Assembly: GCA_023418755.1 (NCBI GenBank)
Contig: JAEZZE010000436.1
Location: 1-5,734 of the forward strand
Reading direction: 5' to 3'
DNA length: 5,734 bases
Origin: Bacillota bacterium
Lineage (GTDB): Bacteria > Bacillota > Bacilli > Paenibacillales > Paenibacillaceae
Part shown: piece by piece, positions 1-5,071 of the stretch
Position numbering within the stretch: the stretch's first letter is position 1
Layout: every line of letters begins with the position of its first letter
Program-made: the position numbers and the translations under genes
Notes under the pieces: generated by a model
What the model saw: only the letters and a program-made list of their open reading frames with translations
The model's database searches: none
What the model was told of the DNA's origin: nothing

Positions 1-589
1 TCAGCAAGCAGATCAGTCTCGTCGTCACATAGCCGGGCGACTCGTACACCATGACGCCTTTTTTGGACAGGACGTCCTCGACGAAAGACTTCGTCTTCCC
101 GAACGTCTCGTCGGATGTCTGCAAGCCGCGGATAATTTCCACGACGTCGATTCGGAGCGCCGGATAGACGAAGTGCATGCCGATCACCCGTCCCGGATAT
201 TTGCTCGCGCCCGCCAGTTCGGTCAAGCTTAGCGTGGACGTATTGCTCGCGACGATCGCGTCCGGAGTCAATATGTCGTCGAGCTGCCGCATCACTTCTT
301 TTTTGCTCTCCAGCTCTTCGCTGATCGTCTCGATGACGAGATCGCACTTGGCCAAGTCGTGTAACGAAGCTTCCATATGTATTCGGCTGAGCGTCAGCTT
401 CTTCTCCGCCGTCGTAATCGCCCATCTCTCAAGCTGACGATCCAGGCTGACCTCCAACATTTCCCTCGCCTGTTGAAGCTTATCCTGCGTTTTCTCCACC
501 AAATGGACGTCCAAGCCTTTCACGGCGAGCATTTCCGCAATGCTCTGCCCCATCGTTCCCGCGCCTATTACGCCTATGACCCTAAACAT
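1..589 (-). CDS. 3-hydroxyacyl-CoA (3-hydroxybutyryl-CoA) dehydrogenase, 3' end outside window
   Basis: The first 196 codons are present and the stop lies beyond base 1. By family, the enzyme oxidises 3-hydroxyacyl-CoA to 3-oxoacyl-CoA with NAD(P) in the cytoplasm (fatty acid, butanoate or PHB metabolism). The Rossmann dinucleotide site is VIGAGTMG at residues 7-14, followed by a helix ending in an acidic region. The segment ASNTSTLS holds Ser118, which sits 21 residues before His139, the same spacing as the catalytic Ser137/His158 of human HADH. Glu151 matches the Glu170 partner. Two conserved Asn are replaced: HFFNP reads HFVYP (Tyr142), and the GFIVNRL region reads GYVTTRL (Thr190). The family is usually about 280-290 aa, so the missing part is mainly the C-terminal helical domain. 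The ATG start at 587-589 has GGAGGGG at 598-604, 8 nt upstream. The NAD-binding fold is certain; the exact substrate is not. Confidence 0.93.
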   Translation of the reverse strand, partial: MFRVIGVIGAGTMGQSIAEMLAVKGLDVHLVEKTQDKLQQAREMLEVSLDRQLERWAITTAEKKLTLSRIHMEASLHDLAKCDLVIETISEELESKKEVMRQLDDILTPDAIVASNTSTLSLTELAGASKYPGRVIGMHFVYPALRIDVVEIIRGLQTSDETFGKTKSFVEDVLSKKGVMVYESPGYVTTRLICLL

Positions 590-645
590 GTGTCGGTCCC
601 CTCCAGCCCGATATTGCAGCGAAAAAAATCCCGCTTAACATAAGA

Positions 646-719
646 ATAAGATGATCGCACCCGTTCCGCATTGAAAAATCTCACATTGCGGAACATTTTA
701 TCGGGTACTCTCATCTTAT
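646..719. repeat. Long imperfect inverted repeat between operons
   Basis: Three blocks pair symmetrically: 646-654 (ATAAGATGA) with 711-719 (TCATCTTAT), 659-662 (ACCC) with 703-706 (GGGT), and 663-670 (GTTCCGCA) with 687-694 (TGCGGAAC). The centre is a 16-nt loop. That gives 21 potential base pairs interrupted by a 4/4 internal loop and an 8-nt one-sided bulge. It lies 11 nt past the anti-sigma stop codon and well before the dehydrogenase start, where an operon terminator is expected. No T-run follows the stem directly on the minus strand; a T7 run comes about 15-20 nt later. It may be a terminator or RNA-processing hairpin, an operator for the dehydrogenase gene, or a degenerate small repeat element. 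Confidence 0.6.
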
Positions 720-729
720 CATATCACCT

Positions 730-1926
730 TTATCGTGACGAATCCGCGAACCATTCTCCGAACCACTTTTTCCAAGTCTCCACGTATTGCGCCTGAATCG
801 CCCACTGAACCATGACGACCGACTCGTTCTCGTCGATCTCGACCGTTACCGGGCTTCTTTCCGACTCCGGCAGCCGATACGGCACGAGCTGGATTCGATC
901 GTCGGAGACGATCAGAGCAACGTCGCCGTCCTGCGAGGTGAACGCGTCGACCGCATCGGGCGCGAGTCGTTGGACGTCCGCCCAGTCCAGAGCCAACGGC
1001 TTGTCTTTGACCACGTTCGTGCCCTCCAGCGAGACATCGACGGTCGGCCATTGCCGAACCTGCTCGACGTTGAAAGTACCGGAAGCCCGGACCGCCTGCT
1101 TCGCTACCCAAGCGTTGTTTTCGCGGACGACGGCCCACCGTTCGACTTGCCCGGACGGAATATCGACGCCAAGGGCCTCGTTCAGCGAGACGTTCTCCGC
1201 GGCCAAAGCGTCGGGATTCGCGGCCCGGTTAGCCGGCGCAAGCGTCGGCAGCAGGTTGACGAGGACTTCGCTTCGAGCGGCCGATTTCCCTTCCGGATCG
1301 ACGTTAGTGGTCTGTAAAATCGTAACGTAATGGTCCCCCGCGTAGAGCAGCTTCTCCGTTCTTCTCAGGCTCGACGCGGCCTGCTTCCCGATCTCCTTCG
1401 CCTTGACGCCCTTCAAATGGGCGATCAGCTCCTGATCGCCTTTGCCGAGCGGATCGTCTACGGCTTCGATCTGCCAGAAGTCCTGCCCGTAAGGCATCCA
1501 GATTCCTTCTCCGCTGCCGATCTCCTTCAGCCGATCGTTCTCGGGTGCAACCACGATCGTCCGATAGCTGCTGCGCGCGTTCGCTTCGTCCTTGCGAAGG
1601 CCGATGACGACCGCGGAATGCGGAATTCGGTTCTTCTCGTCCTCTTCGTCCGCCGCGGCGCTGCTCGAGGCTTGTTCCGTCGGAATCGCCAATTCCTCGG
1701 CCTTCTTGACGTCGTTAAAGCCCTCCCGCGCCCATATAGCGACGACAACGGCCGCGATAAAGAGGAACGAAGCGCCTATTACGCTTAGTCTGAGGAAGGA
1801 AGGCCGCTTGGCTCCCCTTCTCGGGTTATCCAAATTGTCGTTGATTTTCCTTCTCAGATTCTCGTCGAACCCAGATCGGGAAAACGGACCGCTTCTTAGC
1901 TGTTCGAATAAATCCTTGTCATCCAT
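730..1926 (-). CDS. Membrane-anchored anti-sigma factor, partner of the upstream ECF sigma factor
   Basis: This 398-aa protein is unrecognised by family but strongly placed by context. The acidic/basic N-terminal segment (1-43, containing FDENLRRKINDNLD) should be cytoplasmic and bind the sigma factor. A single membrane helix spans about 46-65, preceded by Arg/Lys, so the remaining ~330 residues should lie outside the membrane. After the helix comes a low-complexity Ser/Ala/Glu/Asp linker (about 84-99), then a mixed alpha/beta domain, ending in a Trp-rich tail (Trp375, 385, 388, 392). There is no HxxxCxxC zinc motif, so it is not a ZAS-type anti-sigma factor. The ATG overlaps the sigma stop by 8 bp (ATGGATGA, 1919-1926), and AAGGAGG at 1936-1942, 9 nt upstream, drives it, indicating translational coupling and matched stoichiometry. 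The anti-sigma role is inferred from position and topology. Confidence 0.85.
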   Translation of the reverse strand: MDDKDLFEQLRSGPFSRSGFDENLRRKINDNLDNPRRGAKRPSFLRLSVIGASFLFIAAVVVAIWAREGFNDVKKAEELAIPTEQASSSAAADEEDEKNRIPHSAVVIGLRKDEANARSSYRTIVVAPENDRLKEIGSGEGIWMPYGQDFWQIEAVDDPLGKGDQELIAHLKGVKAKEIGKQAASSLRRTEKLLYAGDHYVTILQTTNVDPEGKSAARSEVLVNLLPTLAPANRAANPDALAAENVSLNEALGVDIPSGQVERWAVVRENNAWVAKQAVRASGTFNVEQVRQWPTVDVSLEGTNVVKDKPLALDWADVQRLAPDAVDAFTSQDGDVALIVSDDRIQLVPYRLPESERSPVTVEIDENESVVMVQWAIQAQYVETWKKWFGEWFADSSR

Positions 1927-2473
1927 TGCGGTTCGCCTCCTTCATCTTGGTTAGTTTCTGACGGGCGTGGAACATTCTCGACTTTACCGTCCCCTCCGTC
2001 ACGTCCAATATTTGCGCGATCTCCTTCAAGGACATCTGATGATGAGCGTATAAAATAATGACCTCCCTGTATTTCTTCGGCAGCTCGAGCACCATCGCCC
2101 ACATATCGTTCACGGCCGATTTTTCCATGACGTCCTGCTCCACGGAATGGCGCTGCCCGTAGTCCTCCACGAAATCCGACAGCGTTACTTTGCGGAAAAA
2201 AGCGGATCTCTGAAAATCGATCGCGGTATTGCGGGTAATCGTCAGCAGCCAGGTTTTAACCGAGGCGTCCCGGCGAAAAGCGTGCATATTTCGGAAGACT
2301 TTAATGAATACTTCTTGGGTAATGTCGTCGGCGAGATCCCATTTGCGGGTGATGCTGTATGCGTAATTCCAGACTTCCTTCCCATAGGCGGTCATCAATT
2401 CGTTCAGCAAGCCCTTGTTGTCGTCGCTCTCTACCATATATTTAAGGAAATCGAAATTCCGCTCTGACTCCAA
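1919..2473 (-). CDS. ECF-family RNA polymerase sigma factor
   Basis: The protein has 184 aa from the TTG chosen here. It directs RNA polymerase to a stress or envelope regulon. Domain sigma2 spans about residues 25-92, with the core-binding motif DDITQEVFIKVF and the -10-reading segment KTWLLTITRNTAIDFQR. A short linker follows, then sigma4 (about 131-174) with LPKKYREVIILYAHHQMS and a helix-turn-helix (KEIAQILDVTEGTVKSRMFHARQ). There is no sigma1 or sigma3, as in all ECF factors, and no C-terminal extension. A GTG at 2480-2482 would add three residues but has no Shine-Dalgarno site. The TTG at 2471-2473 has AGAGGTGG at 2479-2486, 5 nt away, and also fits the promoter position. The gene is first in an operon with the overlapping anti-sigma gene. 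Its ECF-type promoter suggests autoregulation. Subgroup (SigX, SigM, SigV or other) cannot be told from sequence alone. Confidence 0.95.
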   Translation of the reverse strand: MESERNFDFLKYMVESDDNKGLLNELMTAYGKEVWNYAYSITRKWDLADDITQEVFIKVFRNMHAFRRDASVKTWLLTITRNTAIDFQRSAFFRKVTLSDFVEDYGQRHSVEQDVMEKSAVNDMWAMVLELPKKYREVIILYAHHQMSLKEIAQILDVTEGTVKSRMFHARQKLTKMKEANRNG

Positions 2474-2478
2474 TCTTG

Positions 2479-2486
2479 CCACCTCT
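2479..2486 (-). promoter_or_regulatory. Ribosome binding site deciding the sigma TTG start
   Basis: AGAGGTGG on the minus strand lies 5 nt before TTG at 2471-2473. It physically includes the alternative GTG start codon at 2480-2482, which therefore cannot use it. The nearest upstream sequence for that GTG (ACGGATTAGAG) contains no other purine-rich match at a usable distance. Confidence 0.6.
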
Positions 2487-2493
2487 AATCCGT

Positions 2494-2521
2494 TAGACGA
2501 TTCATAAACGCACTCGGTTCA
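2494..2521 (-). promoter_or_regulatory. ECF-type promoter of the sigma/anti-sigma operon
   Basis: On the minus strand, TGAACC (2516-2521) is followed by exactly 16 nt and then CGTCTA (2494-2499). This closely fits the extracytoplasmic-function promoter pattern known from Bacillus sigma W/M/X (TGAAAC, N16-17, CGTC or CGTA). It lies directly upstream of the ECF sigma gene, so the sigma factor probably drives its own operon. Transcription should begin near 2485-2488, leaving a leader of only about 12-15 nt before the TTG start. No convincing housekeeping sigma-A promoter was seen in 2522-2590. Confidence 0.7.
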
Positions 2522-2584
2522 ATGCTAACACACTTTTTAATCGATTTCCTTCCTCTTCGCGTCGTTTCGACCTAAAATTACAAT

Positions 2585-2617
2585 AAAAAAGCCCGCATGC
2601 CTTACATGGATGCCGGC
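2585..2617 (-). terminator. Rho-independent terminator of the FtsH-like operon
   Basis: Read on the minus strand, the stem is GCC-g-GCAT-CC, loop ATGTAA, then GG-c-ATGC-g-GGC, covering 2591-2617. One G/G mismatch and one bulged C interrupt it. It is followed at once by six T residues (2585-2590). It sits about 115 nt past the stop of the FtsH-like gene and upstream of the sigma promoter, so it separates the two operons. Confidence 0.75.
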
Positions 2618-2732
2618 GGACTGGAGCCGCCGTCAATCCCAGTCTATGTACGCGCGAAGCGGCCGCAAGCCCGCAAGCGGGAAAATGCGCGAAAAGACCG
2701 CACGGCGTAAGCCGAAGCAGCCTTTTCTCCCG

Positions 2733-4232
2733 TCAAGCGGCCTCCTGGGACAGAATGTCCCGGAGCTGCTTGCCGGACAGCGTTTCTTCGCTGATCAGAT
2801 GGTTCAACAGCAGCTTGAAGGACGACTTGCGCCCTCCGAGCAGTCCTCTCGTTTTGTCCGTCAGACCTTCGAGAATGGCGGCGTTCTCCGCCGACCATTG
2901 CTCCCGGGTCAGCGCTTCGGGATGAACGATTCCAAGCTCGGACATGCCCGATTCGATCATCGTTCTGACGATCGACGTCGCCTGCTCGAAATCTCCTTTG
3001 GACCCGGTGCTGCGACCGCCGTAGAAAATCTCTTCCGCGACGGCTCCGCCCAGCGAGATCATAATTTGCTCCTCCAGTACCGTCTTCGTATACAAATAAC
3101 TGTCTTGGCGCGGATGGTGGCGAACATAGCCGAGCGCTTGCCCGCGAGGGGTAAGAGACACTTGCGCCACGCTGTTCGGACGCACCGATTCGGCGACGAT
3201 CGCATGGCCCAGCTCGTGAATCGCCACGCGCTCGCGCTCTTCGCGCGTCGTCTCGCGGTCCATCCGCTCGCCCATCATGACCTTGTCGATCGCCTGCGTC
3301 AGATGCGACATCGTAATGCTATCCGCTTCGTCCCGCATGGCGTATATCGCTGCCTCGTTCATGACGCTCTCCAGCTGCGCTCCCGAGAAGCCGAACGTTT
3401 CTTCCGCCACCTTGGACAGCGAGGCGTCCGCGTCGAGCGGTTTGTTGCGGGCGTGCAGCTTCAAAATGTGCTCTCGGCCCGACCTGTCCGGCATATCGAC
3501 CTGGATGTGGCGGTCGAATCGGCCCGGGCGCAGCAACGCCGAGTCAAGCAGCTCCTTTCGGTTGGTCGCCGCGATCAGCAGGACGCGAACGGTTTCGTCG
3601 CCTTGGACGCCGTCCATCTCCGTCAGCAGCTGGTTCAGCGTTTGGTCGTACTCGCGATGCTGGCCTCCGTCCCTCTTGCCGCCGATCCCGTCGATCTCGT
3701 CGATGAAAATAATGGCGCTGTCGCGCTTCAGCTTCGCCGCCTGCTGCCGCGCTTCTTTGAACAGGTCGCGAATCCGTCCGGCGCCGACGCCGACGTACAT
3801 CTCCACGAATTCGCTGCCGGAAGCGGCGATGAACGCGGAATGCGTATATTGCGCGGCCGCCTTCGCCAGCAGCGTCTTGCCGGTTCCCGGAGGCCCCGTC
3901 AGTAAGATGCCTTTCAGCGGGCGAATGCCCAGCTTCCGAATCTTGTCTTTGTGGACGAGAAAATCCAGCGCTTCCTGCAGTTCTCGCTTGGGCTGGTCTT
4001 GCCCTCCGATATCGTCGAAGGTAAGAAACTCCGGCTTGCGGGCGATCGTCTTTTTGCCTCCGGCCGCGCCCATCGCCATCCCACGGGAACGGCTGAACAA
4101 GTAGATCCCGCCGAACAGGATCAGCCCCATCGCCAGGATCGCGGGAGGCAGTCCGACGTATACTAAAAAGATAAGCGTGACGATAAGAGCCCCGATCGCC
4201 ATCTCTTTTCCGTAGCTTCCGATTTTACGCAT
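2733..4232 (-). CDS. FtsH-like membrane AAA+ zinc metalloprotease lacking the extracytoplasmic domain
   Basis: The protein has 499 aa against about 600-650 for FtsH. By family it is an ATP-driven membrane protease that unfolds and degrades membrane or regulatory proteins at the cytoplasmic face. Two helices at about 11-27 and 30-46 are joined by a turn (GLPP); Lys/Arg on both ends place N- and C-termini inside, so no outer domain exists. The AAA module has Walker A GPPGTGKT (113-120), a pore loop with YVGVG at 146-150 (usually FVGVG), Walker B IIFIDE (174-179), and arginine-finger segment RPGRFDR (235-241). The M41 peptidase has HELGH (339-343; FtsH usually HEAGH) and the third zinc ligand Asp414 in TGSKGDFEQAT. 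All catalytic residues are present, so it should be active. The ATG overlaps the upstream gene by 8 bp; its Shine-Dalgarno site is only a weak GGGGGTG (about 4240-4246), so coupling is likely. It is probably a paralogue of the housekeeping FtsH; hence no symbol is given. Confidence 0.93.
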   Translation of the reverse strand: MRKIGSYGKEMAIGALIVTLIFLVYVGLPPAILAMGLILFGGIYLFSRSRGMAMGAAGGKKTIARKPEFLTFDDIGGQDQPKRELQEALDFLVHKDKIRKLGIRPLKGILLTGPPGTGKTLLAKAAAQYTHSAFIAASGSEFVEMYVGVGAGRIRDLFKEARQQAAKLKRDSAIIFIDEIDGIGGKRDGGQHREYDQTLNQLLTEMDGVQGDETVRVLLIAATNRKELLDSALLRPGRFDRHIQVDMPDRSGREHILKLHARNKPLDADASLSKVAEETFGFSGAQLESVMNEAAIYAMRDEADSITMSHLTQAIDKVMMGERMDRETTREERERVAIHELGHAIVAESVRPNSVAQVSLTPRGQALGYVRHHPRQDSYLYTKTVLEEQIMISLGGAVAEEIFYGGRSTGSKGDFEQATSIVRTMIESGMSELGIVHPEALTREQWSAENAAILEGLTDKTRGLLGGRKSSFKLLLNHLISEETLSGKQLRDILSQEAA

Positions 4233-4761
4233 TCGGCCACACCCCCAATGTCGCAGGTTGACGCGGAAGCACGACGAATTTCGCCGCGTCTCCGTCCCTC
4301 AAGGAAATATAAACGTTATTCTCGTCGATATCCGTCTCCGCCGCCACGCCCGGGAATTGCTCCGACAGCTTCGCCATCGCTTCCCGGATTCCGGAATACT
4401 TGCGGTTTTCCATCGATTCGGCGACGTCGAACAAGGAATAGCTCCAAGCCTTGTCCAGCAGCTCGCTGCCCGGCGTCGTCACCTTAAGCTCCAATTGGCG
4501 GCTGCCGATCTCTCCCGCTCCGTCCTGCTTGATCTTGCGGTACACATCGCCCAGGTTGGCGCCTGGATCAAGCTCGACGCTGATCTTGACAAGAGAGCCT
4601 GTCATATCGATGTCGGCTGCTTCCACGCCGGGAACGGATACCGCTACCTTGTCCAGCGGTTTCACGATGCCGTAATGGCGGTAGGCAGTCCATCCGCCGA
4701 ATAGAATGGCGGCCGTCAATGCCGCTGTTATCATAATAGGCAGTAATTTTATTTTTTTCAT
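4225..4761 (-). CDS. Single-pass membrane protein of unknown function, coupled to the FtsH-like protease
   Basis: I do not recognise this 178-aa protein. It starts MKKIK, followed by one hydrophobic helix (about residues 6-24). There is no lipobox Cys or clear signal-peptidase site, so it should be an N-in, C-out anchored protein. The exterior part seems to hold two small alpha/beta segments. The first, about 38-95, runs VAVSVPGVEAADIDM, then VKISVELDP, then a DVYRKIKQ helix, then LELKV. The second, about 125-165, has a helix (EAMAKLSEQF), then VYISL and KFVVL strands. The shape recalls small beta-alpha-beta modules such as Asp23 or ring-building domains, but only loosely. GGAGGGG at 4770-4776 lies 8 nt before the ATG. 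Its stop overlaps the protease start (ATGCGTAA), so the two proteins are probably made together and may form a complex (inference). Confidence 0.82.
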   Translation of the reverse strand: MKKIKLLPIMITAALTAAILFGGWTAYRHYGIVKPLDKVAVSVPGVEAADIDMTGSLVKISVELDPGANLGDVYRKIKQDGAGEIGSRQLELKVTTPGSELLDKAWSYSLFDVAESMENRKYSGIREAMAKLSEQFPGVAAETDIDENNVYISLRDGDAAKFVVLPRQPATLGVWPNA

Positions 4762-4816
4762 CTACCGATCCCCTCCATGTTTTGAACTCTGGCTGTCAGC
4801 GGCTGCGATCGGGACT

Positions 4817-4833
4817 GGTCAAATAAGGTCAAA
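4817..4833 (-). promoter_or_regulatory. Candidate operator: two TTTGACC copies one helical turn apart
   Basis: On the minus strand TTTGACC occurs at 4827-4833 and again at 4817-4823, offset by exactly 10 bp. The pair lies between the proposed promoter and the start of the 178-aa protein gene. TTGACC resembles a -35 box, but neither copy has a -10 at 16-18 nt. The spacing suits a tandem-binding regulator. Chance is possible for a 7-mer. Confidence 0.25.
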
Positions 4834-4865
4834 CCATAATTTCGATCCTGTCCGGTACAACTAAC

Positions 4866-4874
4866 AGTATATCA
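4866..4874 (-). promoter_or_regulatory. Possible extended -10 promoter of the protease operon
   Basis: Minus strand TGATATACT gives the TGn extension plus TATACT, a 5/6 match to TATAAT. No good -35 hexamer lies 16-18 nt upstream, which is tolerated in extended -10 promoters. Transcription would begin near 4859 and leave a leader of roughly 95-100 nt before the 178-aa protein gene. Confidence 0.35.
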
Positions 4875-5022
4875 GGAAATGATAGACGAATCGTTAGACG
4901 ATGTCTGGCAATTCGAGCAAAATATCCTTAATGGCTTGGAAGATACGTTAAAAACGGCGGTCTCAGTAACTCCGAGGCTACCCTTCATTTTTTCTGCCTG
5001 TTAAGGCCTCGCAATTTTGGTA

Positions 5023-5048
5023 CACAGACTTTTTTTTGCGTCTCTGTG
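5023..5048. repeat. Small hairpin with T-rich loop at the edge of the repeat array
   Basis: CACAGA (5023-5028) pairs with TCTGTG (5043-5048) around a 14-nt loop containing eight T. The T-run is in the loop and not after the stem, so it does not look like a standard terminator on either strand. It is immediately left of the array. Confidence 0.35.
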
Positions 5049-5071
5049 CTTGGGGTTGTGGGGGCTGAAAT

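Larger units (their letters stand above)
4762..5071. other. Intergenic leader/promoter region without a gene
   Basis: No open frame on either strand here has both a plausible start site and protein-like composition. It holds the Shine-Dalgarno site of the 178-aa protein gene, a possible extended -10 promoter (4866-4874), a paired TTTGACC motif (4817-4833), an 11-nt match to the ECF -10 region (4892-4902), and a T-rich hairpin (5023-5048) next to the repeat array. Confidence 0.6.

Noticed and set aside
787..1788. Several plus-strand open frames of 120-176 codons opposite the anti-sigma gene
   Set aside because: Compositionally unlike proteins, mutually overlapping and lying antisense to a well-supported gene with a strong ribosome site.
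2480..2482. GTG as the start of the sigma gene
   Set aside because: No ribosome site precedes it, and it would be only a few bases from the predicted RNA 5' end. The TTG three codons later has a proper site.
2485..2505. Tiny leader peptide MNRLTD upstream of the sigma gene
   Set aside because: Its start codon lies in the spacer of the ECF promoter and its first codons cover the -10 box, so it would be upstream of the RNA start.
2610..3905. A 431-codon open frame on the plus strand
   Set aside because: It is antisense to the FtsH-like gene, Arg/Gln/His-rich with no recognisable motif, and has no good ribosome site. It is a typical mirror frame of a GC-rich gene.
4996..5007. GCCT-GTTA-AGGC hairpin as a terminator
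   Set aside because: The T-run lies before the stem on the plus strand and is an A-run on the minus strand, so the orientation is wrong for termination in either direction; 4 bp is also short.
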